Assembly (NCBI RefSeq): GCF_030499535.1
Contig: NZ_JASTLB010000001.1
Span: forward strand, 4,774,001 to 4,838,000
Source: Streptomyces sp. TG1A-8
GTDB taxonomy: Bacteria; Actinomycetota; Actinomycetes; Streptomycetales; Streptomycetaceae
Length of the DNA: 64,000 nt
Reading direction: 5' to 3'
This document shows, piece after piece, positions 15,539 to 23,659 of the stretch. Under the pieces are notes generated by a model. That model saw only the letters and a program-made list of their open reading frames with translations. It was not told the DNA's origin and made no database searches. Position 1 is the first letter of the stretch; each line of letters opens with the position of its first letter. A program made the translations under genes and the position numbers.

Positions 15539-17149
15539 TCAGCGGCCCAGGGCGCGGCGGCCGCGGCCCTGGGAGAGGACCGGCAGGTTGCGGGACGGCG
15601 CCTGCGCGCGCGTGTCCTCCTCGATGCGCAGCGCGAGCGCCGGGCAGCGGCGCACCGCGCGCAGCGCCTTCGCCTCCGCGTAGCGCGGCACCTTCGCCTG
15701 GGCGACGGTGGGGAAACCGTCCGCGCCCAGCTCGAAGACCTCCGGGAGGATGTCCGCGCACAGGCCGTGGCCCCGGCACAGCGTCCAGTCGACGTAGATC
15801 TTCTGGCGGCTGCCGCCGGCCTCCTCCGGCTCTCCGCCGCCCGGGACGCCCGTGGGGGCCCTGCCCCCCTCGAAGAGCGGCAGGACGCCCTGCACGGGCC
15901 GTCCGCAGCCGTTGCCGAGGACGTGCGCGGCCAGGTCGTCGGTGAACGCCTTGATCGTCGATTCCAGGAACATCGCGGAGCCGTCCGGGTGCGAACACGC
16001 CCCGCGCCGCTTCACGTTCTTCGCGACCTGCTTCAGCGCCTCCAGGGCGGCCGGCCCGCCGCCGTCGAGGATGTCCTCCATGCCGCGCGCGGCGGCCGGG
16101 AGTCCCAGGTAGCAGGGGCCGCACTGGCCCGCGCTCTCCTCGGCCAGCCACTGCGCGACCCGCAGCGACTCGCCCAGCGGGCAGGTCTCCTGGCCGATCG
16201 GCAGGATCGCGCCCGCGCCCAGCGAACCGCCCACCGCGTCCAGGGAATTGCGCGAGACGACCGCCTCGTCGACGGTCGCCGCGTCGATCCACTTGCCGTG
16301 GTATCCGCCGGTCAGCACACCCTGCGGAACCGGCGGGGCGCCGGCCAGCTGCAGGATGTAGCGCAGCGGCACGCCCGTCGGGACCTCGATCACCATCGGG
16401 CGGGCGACCGCGCCGGAGACCGTGAGCATGACGGTGCCCGGCTCGTCGTACAGGCCGGTGTTGCCGTAGCGCTCCGGGCCGATGCGGGCGGCGATGGCGA
16501 GCTGCGCGAACGTCTCCGCGTTCGACAGCAGGGTGGGGGCCCCGCCGACCCCGCTCTGCGAGGCGCTGATCTTGCGGCCGGGCGGGATCGCCGGGCCGCC
16601 GTCGATGGACCGGACCAGCGAGGCGGCGGCGCCGGTGACCATGCGCACCGGATTGCGCTGCACCCATGCGCGCAGTGCCGACCGGCGGCTGTTGCCCAGG
16701 CCCCGCTCGGCGAGCGCGGCCTCCATGGAGCGCTGCGTGGACTCCCGGGTGACCCCCACCACGAGCGTGCGGGCGCCGAGCGCCTCGGCGCACAGCAGGG
16801 CGCCGTCCAGGATGAGGTGCGGGGCGCGGTTGATGAGCACCGTGTCCTTGCGGCAGGCCGGCTCGTCCTCGCTGCCGTTGACGACGACGACCGGCCGCAC
16901 CCCGCGCCTGATCGCCGACTCGGCGACCGAGCGCAGCTTCTTGTGGAAGGGGAAGCCCGCGCCGCCGCGGCCCCTGAGGTTGATGCGCTCGGCCAGTTGG
17001 GCGAGCTGTTCGCCGCCCAGGGGGTCCAGCGGCCCGTGCACCTTCAGGTGCATGGGCAGGTCGAGCCGTTCCACAAGGTCGAAACCCGACGTGAGCTGGG
17101 GAAGACCGACCACGCGGACTTCGGGTACGTCGGGCAGGGCCTCGTTCAC
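15539..17149 (-). CDS. NuoF-like NADH/FMN oxidoreductase fused to a ferredoxin domain
   Basis: A 536-residue cytoplasmic protein. Residues about 55-210 form the FMN/NADH-binding part ('GRGGAGFPFHKK', 'VVNGSEDEPACRKD'), then an SLBB segment and the NuoF iron-sulfur region ('AGQCGPCYLG' and later 'ACSHPDG'). A C-terminal domain (about 430-515) is a small ferredoxin with 'CRGHGLC' and a distal 'CP'. Compared with complex I NuoF (S-C-G-x-C-x-P-C), the first cluster Cys is replaced by Ala. The GTG start overlaps the stop of the upstream membrane gene (GTGA at 17146-17149), so both are coupled. Probable role: moving electrons from NAD(P)H to the partner membrane protein. The physiological acceptor is unknown. 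Confidence 0.85.
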   Translation of the reverse strand: MNEALPDVPEVRVVGLPQLTSGFDLVERLDLPMHLKVHGPLDPLGGEQLAQLAERINLRGRGGAGFPFHKKLRSVAESAIRRGVRPVVVVNGSEDEPACRKDTVLINRAPHLILDGALLCAEALGARTLVVGVTRESTQRSMEAALAERGLGNSRRSALRAWVQRNPVRMVTGAAASLVRSIDGGPAIPPGRKISASQSGVGGAPTLLSNAETFAQLAIAARIGPERYGNTGLYDEPGTVMLTVSGAVARPMVIEVPTGVPLRYILQLAGAPPVPQGVLTGGYHGKWIDAATVDEAVVSRNSLDAVGGSLGAGAILPIGQETCPLGESLRVAQWLAEESAGQCGPCYLGLPAAARGMEDILDGGGPAALEALKQVAKNVKRRGACSHPDGSAMFLESTIKAFTDDLAAHVLGNGCGRPVQGVLPLFEGGRAPTGVPGGGEPEEAGGSRQKIYVDWTLCRGHGLCADILPEVFELGADGFPTVAQAKVPRYAEAKALRAVRRCPALALRIEEDTRAQAPSRNLPVLSQGRGRRALGR

Positions 17150-18408
17150 CTATAGCCTCCGGAAGGCATGTTCCACGGCTCGCCCGAACCCGGTGCGTCG
17201 AAGGACGCGCCGGGGGCTGGTTCGGCGGCGGGACCGCTGTCGAACGTGTCACCCGCGTTGTACGCGCCGTAGGGGTCGTTTGTCTCACCGGTGTCGTACA
17301 CATCACTTCCGCCGTACCCGCCCGCGCCCGCGCCGCGGTGGGCGGGGACGGTGTGCCCGGTGTCCCGGAGCGGGTCGTGGACCGGCGGCGGGGCCTCGCC
17401 GACCGGCGGCGGGGACGGGACCGGCCAGCCGCCCGGGGGACCCCCCGCGCGCGGGACCGCCCCCATGGGCCGAGTGTCCGGCGCGTCCGCGCGGCCGGCC
17501 GCGAACGGCTCCCCGGCCGGGCCCGGCATGGCCACCGCGCGGTAGGCGGCCGCGAAGCCGGCCGCCGGCTCCGCGGCGGGGGGCCGGTACGCCGGCGCGG
17601 ACGGCGGGGCCGCCGGGCCGGCCGCCGGCCGCCGGCCGCGCCGGCCCTCGAAGCCCGGCGGGGCGGACCCGGCGGTCCGGGAGCGGCTCGCGGCCGGTTC
17701 CTCGCGCCCCGGCCGCCCGGAGCTGCCCAGGAGGGCGACGAGCCGGTCGGCGATCTTGCGCTTGACCGGCCGCGGCGCGGAGCGCAGCGCGAGGGCGCCC
17801 ATGACGCCCAGCAGGGACAGGCTGTAGAGGATCACGAACACCGGCTTGGCCTGGCGGCCCGCGTAGAGGCCGTGGACGAGGGCCGCGCACCAGGCGGGGT
17901 AGGCCAGCATGTGCATGGCCCGCCAGCGGGCCGCGACGGGGGCCGGGGCGGCGAAGTTGCCGCGCAGGGCGCCGGTGACGCCGACGAAGGTCATCAGCAG
18001 GCCGGCCAGGGAGCCCAGGCCGATCAGACCGGCGCTTCCGGTGACGCCGAGCGAGAACGGGACCACCGCGGCGACCAGCCGGGTGTGATCCAGCGCGATC
18101 TTGGTGGTGATGTGCAGCAGCAGGAACGCGATCGAGGCGACCGCGGTCGTGCGGTGCACCGCCTGGCCGACGATCCGCTGGCGGGTGTTCAGGAAGATGC
18201 GGTCCTGGGCGAACAGGCCCCAGATCACCGAGCAGCTGAGGGAGACCAGGGACAGCACGCCCGCGCCGAAGTTCAGGAACTCGCGGAACCGGCTGCCTCC
18301 GGCCAGCACCGCCACGGGTATCAGCAGCAGGACGACGGTGGACGCCACCCCGTAGGCCGACCGGCCCGGTTTGGGGAGCGATCTGTTGCTACGACGACGA
18401 GGGTTCAT
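17146..18408 (-). CDS. Cytochrome b/ferric-reductase-like membrane protein with disordered tail
   Basis: A 420-residue protein. The first ~215 residues hold about six hydrophobic helices, with His residues in helices ('VGQAVHRTTAVASIAFLLLH', 'MHMLAYPAWCAALVHGLY') placed like heme ligands in the ferric-reductase/cytochrome b family. Residues ~230-420 are a Pro/Gly/Ala-rich cytoplasmic tail. I chose the ATG at 18408 because GGAG lies 9 nt upstream; a TTG at 18417 overlaps that site. The stop overlaps the start of the NuoF-ferredoxin fusion, so the two likely form an electron-transfer pair across the membrane. What they reduce is not visible. Confidence 0.78.
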   Translation of the reverse strand: MNPRRRSNRSLPKPGRSAYGVASTVVLLLIPVAVLAGGSRFREFLNFGAGVLSLVSLSCSVIWGLFAQDRIFLNTRQRIVGQAVHRTTAVASIAFLLLHITTKIALDHTRLVAAVVPFSLGVTGSAGLIGLGSLAGLLMTFVGVTGALRGNFAAPAPVAARWRAMHMLAYPAWCAALVHGLYAGRQAKPVFVILYSLSLLGVMGALALRSAPRPVKRKIADRLVALLGSSGRPGREEPAASRSRTAGSAPPGFEGRRGRRPAAGPAAPPSAPAYRPPAAEPAAGFAAAYRAVAMPGPAGEPFAAGRADAPDTRPMGAVPRAGGPPGGWPVPSPPPVGEAPPPVHDPLRDTGHTVPAHRGAGAGGYGGSDVYDTGETNDPYGAYNAGDTFDSGPAAEPAPGASFDAPGSGEPWNMPSGGYR

Positions 18409-18648
18409 GGGGGGCAACTCCGAACAGTTTCGGGAAAGCGGTCCCGCTGCCGGACTCTAAGCGGCGCCATACCGATCGGTACGGGATTTGGGTTATCGCG
18501 TTGTCGCCAAAGGACAATGCACCCGGTATGGCGTCCCTTAGGGGTTGTTACGCGAAGTAATCCTCGACCCGGATCCGGCTCCGGCGGGGCGTGCTGACAT
18601 GTCCCCCAGACGTACGGACGCGCGTCGCGGCTTGCTCAAGCCCTGCGG

Positions 18649-18654
18649 TACCCT
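18649..18654 (+). promoter_or_regulatory. -10 element (TACCCT) of the leuS leader transcript
   Basis: Ends 6 nt before the ATG of the leader peptide, so the leader itself appears leaderless. The upstream part of the 404-nt gap (18409-18640) shows no coding region. Confidence 0.55.
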
Positions 18655-18660
18655 AGCGCC

Positions 18661-18699
18661 ATGCGTGCCGTACGCCTTCTGCTTAGCGGGCCGCGCTGA
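18661..18699 (+). CDS. leuS leader peptide ([12 protein letters not shown])
   Basis: A 12-codon frame with three consecutive Leu codons, CTT-CTG-CTT. CTT is rare in this GC-rich genome, which makes translation sensitive to charged tRNA-Leu. It is followed by a 6-bp hairpin with six T residues (18748-18771) and then leuS. The design is classical attenuation: slow reading of Leu codons when leucyl-tRNA is scarce should favour leuS expression. The Leu run followed by Ser AGC is shared with the leader in front of leuA (61134-61181). From memory, leader-peptide control of leucine genes in actinobacteria has been predicted by comparative genomics; I cannot confirm it for this gene here. Confidence 0.7.
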   Translation: MRAVRLLLSGPR

Positions 18700-18747
18700 T
18701 CAGTACCGACCACCGGTTGTGCCGTGTGGCCGGCATCGGCGCGGCGT

Positions 18748-18771
18748 CCCCTCCTGTGCGAGGGGTTTTTT
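18748..18771 (+). terminator. leuS attenuator: hairpin with T6 tract
   Basis: CCCCTC (18748-18753) pairs with GAGGGG (18760-18765), followed directly by six T. A competing pairing is possible: 18688-18696 (GGGCCGCGC, at the end of the leader peptide) with GCGCGG at 18739-18744 plus CCC at 18748-18750, which would break the terminator stem. It is the only T-tract terminator I found in the window. Confidence 0.7.
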
Positions 18772-18812
18772 CGTTTCCGCAGGCAAAGACGATCGATGGA
18801 GCTTTGAGGATC

Positions 18813-21686
18813 ATGAGCGAGACGAACCCCGCTGCCACCGCCGAGGCGGCCGCGCCGCACCGCTACACGGCCGCCGTGGCAGCCGAGATCGAGGCACGCT
18901 GGCAGGACTTCTGGGACGCCGAGGGCACCTATGCGGCGCCGAACCCGCGGGGCGACCTGGCCGGCGATCCGGCGCTGGCCGCGAAGCCCAAGAAATTCAT
19001 CATGGACATGTTCCCGTACCCCTCCGGTGCGGGCCTGCACGTCGGCCACCCCCTGGGCTACATCGCCACCGACGTCTTCGCGCGCTTCCAGCGCATGACC
19101 GGCCACAACGTCCTGCACACCCTGGGCTTCGACGCGTTCGGCCTGCCCGCCGAGCAGTACGCCGTGCAGACCGGCACGCACCCGCGCGTGTCCACCGAGG
19201 CCAACATCGAGAACATGAAGGCCCAGCTGCGCCGGCTGGGCCTCGGCCACGACAAGCGCCGGTCGTTCGCCACGATCGACCCGGCGTACTACAAGTGGAC
19301 CCAGTGGATCTTCCTGCAGATCTTCAACTCCTGGTACGACGAGGAGGCGAAGAAGGCCCGTCCGATCTCCGAGCTGGTCGCCCGCTTCGAGTCCGGTGAG
19401 CGTGCCGTGCCGGGCACCACGCGCGCGTGGAGCGAGCTGAGCGCCGCCGAACGCGCCGACGTGCTGGGCGAGTACCGCCTGGCCTACGCCTCCGACGCGC
19501 CGGTCAACTGGTGCCCCGGCCTGGGCACCGTGCTGGCCAACGAGGAGGTCACCGCCGACGGGCGTTCCGAGCGCGGCAACTTCCCCGTGTTCAAGGCCAA
19601 GCTGCGCCAGTGGAACATGCGCATCACCGCCTACGCCAACCGGCTGCTGGAGGACCTGGAGGAGCTGGACTGGCCCGAGGCCATCAAGCTGCAGCAGCGC
19701 AACTGGATCGGCCGCTCCGAGGGCGCCCGCGTCGACTTCCCGATCGACGGCGAGCGCATCACCGTCTTCACCACCCGCCCGGACACCCTGTTCGGCGCGA
19801 CCTACATGGTGCTGGCGCCGGAGCACCCGCTGGTCGAGAAGTTCACCGCGCAGACCTGGCCGGAGGGCACCCACGAGGTGTGGACCGGCGGTCACGCGAG
19901 CCCGGCCGAGGCCGTCGCCGCCTACCGCGCGCAGGCCGCCGCCAAGTCCGACGTCGAGCGGCAGGCCGAGGCCAAGGACAAGACCGGCGTCTTCATCGGC
20001 GCGTACGCGACCAACCCGGTCAACGGCGAGCCGGTCCCGGTCTTCATCGCCGACTACGTCCTGACGGGCTACGGCACCGGCGCGATCATGGCCGTCCCGG
20101 CGCACGACACCCGCGACTTCGAGTTCGCCCGCGCCTTCGAGCTGCCGATCCGCTGCGTGGTCGAGCCGACCGACGGCCGCGGCACCGACACGTCGGTCTG
20201 GCAGGACGCCTTCGCCGCGTACGACGCGAGGATCGTCAACTCCGCCAACGACGAGGTCTCCCTGGACGGCCTGGGCGTCGCCGAGGCCAAGGTCCGCGTC
20301 ACCCGGTGGCTGGAGCAGCGGGGCATCGGCGAGGGCACCGTCAACTTCCGGCTGCGCGACTGGCTGTTCAGCCGCCAGCGCTACTGGGGCGAGCCCTTCC
20401 CGATCGTCTACGACGAGGACGGCGTCGCCCACGCGCTGCCCGAGTCGATGCTGCCGCTGGAACTGCCGGAGGTGGAGGACTACAGCCCGCGCACCTTCGA
20501 CCCGGACGACGCCGACACCCAGCCCGAGACCCCCCTGTCGCGCAACGAGGAGTGGGTCAGCGTCACCCTGGACCTGGGCGACGGACCGAAGAAGTACCGC
20601 CGCGAGACCAACACCATGCCCAACTGGGCCGGGTCCTGCTGGTACGAGTTCCGCTACCTGGACCCGCACAACGACCGGCAGCTGGTGGACCCGGAGACCG
20701 AGCGGTACTGGATGGGCCCGCGCGAGGGCCTGCCGCACGGCGGCGTCGACCTGTACGTCGGCGGCGCCGAACACGCCGTGCTGCACCTGCTGTACGCCCG
20801 CTTCTGGTCCAAGGTCCTGTACGACCTGGGGCACGTCTCCTCCGCGGAGCCGTTCCACAAGCTGTTCAACCAGGGCATGATCCAGGCCTACGTCTACCGC
20901 GACGGCCGGGGCATCGCGGTGCCGGCCGCCGAGGTGGAGGAGCGCGACGGCGCCTACTACCACCAGGGCGAGAAGGTCAGCCGCCTGCTGGGCAAGATGG
21001 GCAAGTCCCTGAAGAACGCGGTCACCCCGGACGAGATCTGCGCCGAGTACGGCGCCGACACGCTGCGCCTGTACGAGATGGCGATGGGCCCGCTGGACGT
21101 CTCGCGCCCGTGGGACACGCGCGCGGTGGTCGGCCAGTTCCGGCTGCTGCAGCGGCTGTGGCGCAACATCGTCGACGAGAACACCGGCGAGGTCACCGTC
21201 ACCGACGCCGAGCCCGACGAGGAGACGCTGCGCGCCCTGCACAAGGCGATCGACGGCGTGCGCCAGGACCTGGAGGGCATGCGCTTCAATACCGCCATCG
21301 CCAAGGTCACCGAGCTGAACAACCACCTGACCAAGACCGGCGGCGCGGTGCCGCGCCCGGTCGCCGAGCCGCTGGTGCTGCTGGTCGCCCCGCTGGCCCC
21401 GCACATCGCCGAGGAGCTGTGGCGCAGGCTGGGCCACACCGACTCGGTCGTCCACCACGACTTCCCGGTCGCCGACCCGCGGTACGTGGTGGACGAGACC
21501 GTGACCTGCGTGGTGCAGATCAAGGGCAAGGTCAAGGCCCGCCTGGAGGTGCCGCCGGCCATCTCCGGGGAGGAGCTGGAGAAGGTGGCGCTGGCCGACG
21601 AGAAGGTCCTCGCGGCGCTGGACGGCGCGGGCATCCGCAAGGTGATCGTGCGGGCGCCGAAGCTGGTGAACATCGTTCCCGCCTGA
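18813..21686 (+). CDS. leuS: Leucyl-tRNA synthetase
   Basis: A 957-residue class I aminoacyl-tRNA synthetase that charges tRNA-Leu. The HIGH motif appears as 'HVGH' at about residues 76-79 and the KMSKS loop as 'KMGKS' at about 728-732. The large editing (CP1) domain contains '[20 protein letters not shown]', and the C-terminal anticodon-binding part ends with '[16 protein letters not shown]'. The long form with an insertion is normal for actinobacteria. The ATG at 18813 follows TTGAGGA. Expression is probably set by the Leu-codon leader and terminator just upstream. Confidence 0.98.
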   Translation: MSETNPAATAEAAAPHRYTAAVAAEIEARWQDFWDAEGTYAAPNPRGDLAGDPALAAKPKKFIMDMFPYPSGAGLHVGHPLGYIATDVFARFQRMTGHNVLHTLGFDAFGLPAEQYAVQTGTHPRVSTEANIENMKAQLRRLGLGHDKRRSFATIDPAYYKWTQWIFLQIFNSWYDEEAKKARPISELVARFESGERAVPGTTRAWSELSAAERADVLGEYRLAYASDAPVNWCPGLGTVLANEEVTADGRSERGNFPVFKAKLRQWNMRITAYANRLLEDLEELDWPEAIKLQQRNWIGRSEGARVDFPIDGERITVFTTRPDTLFGATYMVLAPEHPLVEKFTAQTWPEGTHEVWTGGHASPAEAVAAYRAQAAAKSDVERQAEAKDKTGVFIGAYATNPVNGEPVPVFIADYVLTGYGTGAIMAVPAHDTRDFEFARAFELPIRCVVEPTDGRGTDTSVWQDAFAAYDARIVNSANDEVSLDGLGVAEAKVRVTRWLEQRGIGEGTVNFRLRDWLFSRQRYWGEPFPIVYDEDGVAHALPESMLPLELPEVEDYSPRTFDPDDADTQPETPLSRNEEWVSVTLDLGDGPKKYRRETNTMPNWAGSCWYEFRYLDPHNDRQLVDPETERYWMGPREGLPHGGVDLYVGGAEHAVLHLLYARFWSKVLYDLGHVSSAEPFHKLFNQGMIQAYVYRDGRGIAVPAAEVEERDGAYYHQGEKVSRLLGKMGKSLKNAVTPDEICAEYGADTLRLYEMAMGPLDVSRPWDTRAVVGQFRLLQRLWRNIVDENTGEVTVTDAEPDEETLRALHKAIDGVRQDLEGMRFNTAIAKVTELNNHLTKTGGAVPRPVAEPLVLLVAPLAPHIAEELWRRLGHTDSVVHHDFPVADPRYVVDETVTCVVQIKGKVKARLEVPPAISGEELEKVALADEKVLAALDGAGIRKVIVRAPKLVNIVPA

Positions 21687-21723
21687 CGGCCGGGCGCCGG
21701 CCGCACCGGTGCCGCGAGCGCTG

Positions 21724-21769
21724 CCGGACGACCGGCGGACGGGCGAGGACCCGCCCGCCGGTCGTCCGG
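21724..21769 (+). terminator. leuS terminator hairpin
   Basis: A 15-bp perfect stem starting CCGGACGACC, extended past one mismatch by four more pairs, beginning 38 nt after the leuS stop; no T tract. Confidence 0.7.
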
Positions 21770-21780
21770 GTGTTCACCTA

Positions 21781-21821
21781 CGGGCAGGTTCGGGGTTCCG
21801 CCGGAACCCCGAACCTGCCCG
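21781..21821. repeat. 41-nt perfect inverted repeat (19-bp stem, GCC loop)
   Basis: 21781-21799 and 21803-21821 are exact complements. It directly follows the leuS terminator and lies 58 nt before the next gene, so it may be a second terminator, an mRNA-stabilising element or a protein-binding site. Confidence 0.75.
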
Positions 21822-21878
21822 CAGCGTTTACCGTGGAGAGCGCGGCGGTCCGTGCCGCACCCGGCGGAGGAGGAGCGA

Positions 21879-22622
21879 ATGGAAGTGGTGCTCATCGTGT
21901 TCGCCCTGCTCTTCGTGCTGTTCGCCGGCCTGGGCGTGTGGGCCGTGGTCAAGGCGGTCGGCGCGGCCAAGCGCGGCGTGGACCGGACCATCGCCCAGAC
22001 CCGCCGCACGGTGGAGGACCACACCCTGCGCGCCAAGTCCTCCATGCGGCCGGGCCCGGCCGGGGAGATCGCCCAACTGCGGCTCTCGCTGCGCAGTTCG
22101 ATGCGCGCCACCCAGGACGCGCTGGGCGCGGGCGTGCACCGGGACGAGTCGCTGAAGGAGTCCCTCGGCCTCTTCGAGCGGCTCAGCGCCCACGGCCACG
22201 AGCTGGACGCCGAGCTCAAGCGCCTGGAGACCGAGCCGGACCGGTCCGCACTCGCCGCGCGCCTGCCCGACCTGCGCCGCCGCACCGAGCGCATCACCCG
22301 CTCCGCGGACTCCCTGCGCTGGGCCGCGCACGACCGGGGCCATCGCTTCGCCGACGACGACCTGGACGCCCTCAGCGCCCAGATCGACGTCGAGTCGGGC
22401 GCCCTGCGGCACTGGACGCGGACCGAGCCCACCCCGGCGCCCCCGCCGTGGCCCGACGCCCCGGTCCCCGCCGAGGCCCCGGCGGCCCACCGGCGCACCC
22501 GGCCGGACACCCCCGGCACCCAGGGCGCCGCCGGGGAACCGGCGGCGCCCGCGATCACTCCGCCGACGCGCGGGACGGCCCACCCCTGGCAGAAGAAGCC
22601 GCGCCCCGAGAGCACCACCTGA
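21879..22622 (+). CDS. N-terminally membrane-anchored coiled-coil protein of unknown function
   Basis: A 247-residue protein with a membrane helix at the very N-terminus ('VVLIVFALLFVLFAGLGVW', about residues 3-21). A charged, helical region follows at about residues 30-180 with many Arg/Glu/Leu heptad-like positions ('LKESLGLFERLSAHGHELDAE' region, 'DLRRRTERITRSADSLRWA'). The last ~65 residues are Pro/Ala-rich and likely disordered. Start ATG at 21879 with a strong GGAGGAGGA site. No enzyme motif is present. Such bitopic coiled-coil proteins are often scaffolds at the membrane, but no partner is evident. Confidence 0.75.
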   Translation: MEVVLIVFALLFVLFAGLGVWAVVKAVGAAKRGVDRTIAQTRRTVEDHTLRAKSSMRPGPAGEIAQLRLSLRSSMRATQDALGAGVHRDESLKESLGLFERLSAHGHELDAELKRLETEPDRSALAARLPDLRRRTERITRSADSLRWAAHDRGHRFADDDLDALSAQIDVESGALRHWTRTEPTPAPPPWPDAPVPAEAPAAHRRTRPDTPGTQGAAGEPAAPAITPPTRGTAHPWQKKPRPESTT

Positions 22623-22681
22623 GCGGACCGCTCCTGCACCGCGCCGCAGGGGCCGGGCTGCAGCGCGGGCACTACGCCAGG

Positions 22682-22687
22682 TAATCT
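22682..22687 (+). promoter_or_regulatory. Leaderless-type -10 element (TAATCT) of the DegV gene
   Basis: Ends 7 nt before the ATG at 22695; no ribosome-binding site is present. Confidence 0.55.
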
Positions 22688-22694
22688 CCAGCTC

Positions 22695-23540
22695 ATGTCC
22701 CGCCATGTCGCGATCGTTACCGATTCAACGGCCTACCTGCCGCCGCGGACGATGGAGCGCCACGGCATCACAGCGGTCCCCCTGACCGTGGTCCTGGGCG
22801 ACCAGGCACTCGAAGAGGGCACCGAGATCTCGACCCGCTCCCTGGCCCAGGCACTGCAGAAACGGCGTCCGGTCACCACCTCGCGCCCCAGCCCGCAGGT
22901 CTTCTCGGAGACCTACCGCAAGGTCGCCGAGGCCGGCGCGAGCGACATCGTCTCCCTGCACCTGTCCGCCGAACTGTCCGGCACGTACGACGCGGCGGTC
23001 CTCGCGGCGCGCGAGGCGCCGGTGCCGGTGCGGGTGGTGGACACCGGCATGATCGCGATGGCCCTGGGCTTCTGCGCGCTGGCCGCGGCCGAGACCGCGG
23101 ACGCCGGCGGCACGGCGGACGAGGCGGTGACGGCCGCCGAGAAGCGGGCCGCCGGCACCTCCGCCTACTTCTACGTCGACACGCTCGACTACCTGCGCCG
23201 CGGCGGCCGCATCGGCGCCGCGCAGGCCCTGTTCGGTTCCGCGCTCGCCGTCAAACCCCTGCTCCAGCTGGACGGCGGCCGTATCGAGCCCCTGGAGAAG
23301 GTCCGCACGGCCTCCAGGGCGATCGCCCGGCTGGAGGAGATCGCCGCCGACCGGGCGGGCGCCGCCGAGGTCGACATCGCCGTCCACCACCTCACGGCCC
23401 CCGACCGGGCCCACGCCCTCGCCGACCGGCTGCGGGCGCGGGTCCCCGGGCTGGTCGAGCTGCACGTCAGCGAGGTCGGAGCGGTGATCGGGGCACACAC
23501 CGGGCCGGGCCTGCTGGGAGTGGTCATCTCCTCCCGCTGA
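22695..23540 (+). CDS. DegV family fatty-acid-binding protein
   Basis: A 281-residue protein that begins 'VAIVTDSTAYLP', the typical DegV opening, and contains 'TSRPSPQVF', 'LSAELSGTYDAA', 'VDTGMIAMALGF' and 'LDYLRRGGRIGAA'. All are hallmark segments that form the fatty-acid pocket. DegV proteins (FakB in Firmicutes) bind a fatty acid and present it to a DAK2-type kinase. No FakA partner lies nearby, so the acceptor kinase, if any, is elsewhere. The TAATCT element 7 nt before the ATG suggests a leaderless message. Confidence 0.92.
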   Translation: MSRHVAIVTDSTAYLPPRTMERHGITAVPLTVVLGDQALEEGTEISTRSLAQALQKRRPVTTSRPSPQVFSETYRKVAEAGASDIVSLHLSAELSGTYDAAVLAAREAPVPVRVVDTGMIAMALGFCALAAAETADAGGTADEAVTAAEKRAAGTSAYFYVDTLDYLRRGGRIGAAQALFGSALAVKPLLQLDGGRIEPLEKVRTASRAIARLEEIAADRAGAAEVDIAVHHLTAPDRAHALADRLRARVPGLVELHVSEVGAVIGAHTGPGLLGVVISSR

Positions 23541-23647
23541 CGTCCGGCACCCCGAGCCCGTTCACTCGTACGGGTGGTGCAGTTGTCCACAACCGGGCCG
23601 CTGTCCCCGGAAACCGGCCAAGATCATCGAGAATCGGCGGGACGTCC

Positions 23648-23653
23648 CATCCT
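23648..23653 (+). promoter_or_regulatory. Possible leaderless-type -10 element (CATCCT) of comEA
   Basis: Ends 6 nt before the ATG at 23660. The first base is off consensus, and no ribosome-binding site is seen. Confidence 0.35.
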
Positions 23654-23659
23654 CGTCGC

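Noticed and set aside
18409..18417. TTG start at 18417 for the cytochrome b-like gene
   Set aside because: It overlaps the GGAG; the ATG at 18408 has proper spacing.
18409..18812. T-box riboswitch in front of leuS
   Set aside because: No T-box consensus (TGG-ACCGCG type) or specifier loop; the leader peptide and T6 hairpin explain the region better.
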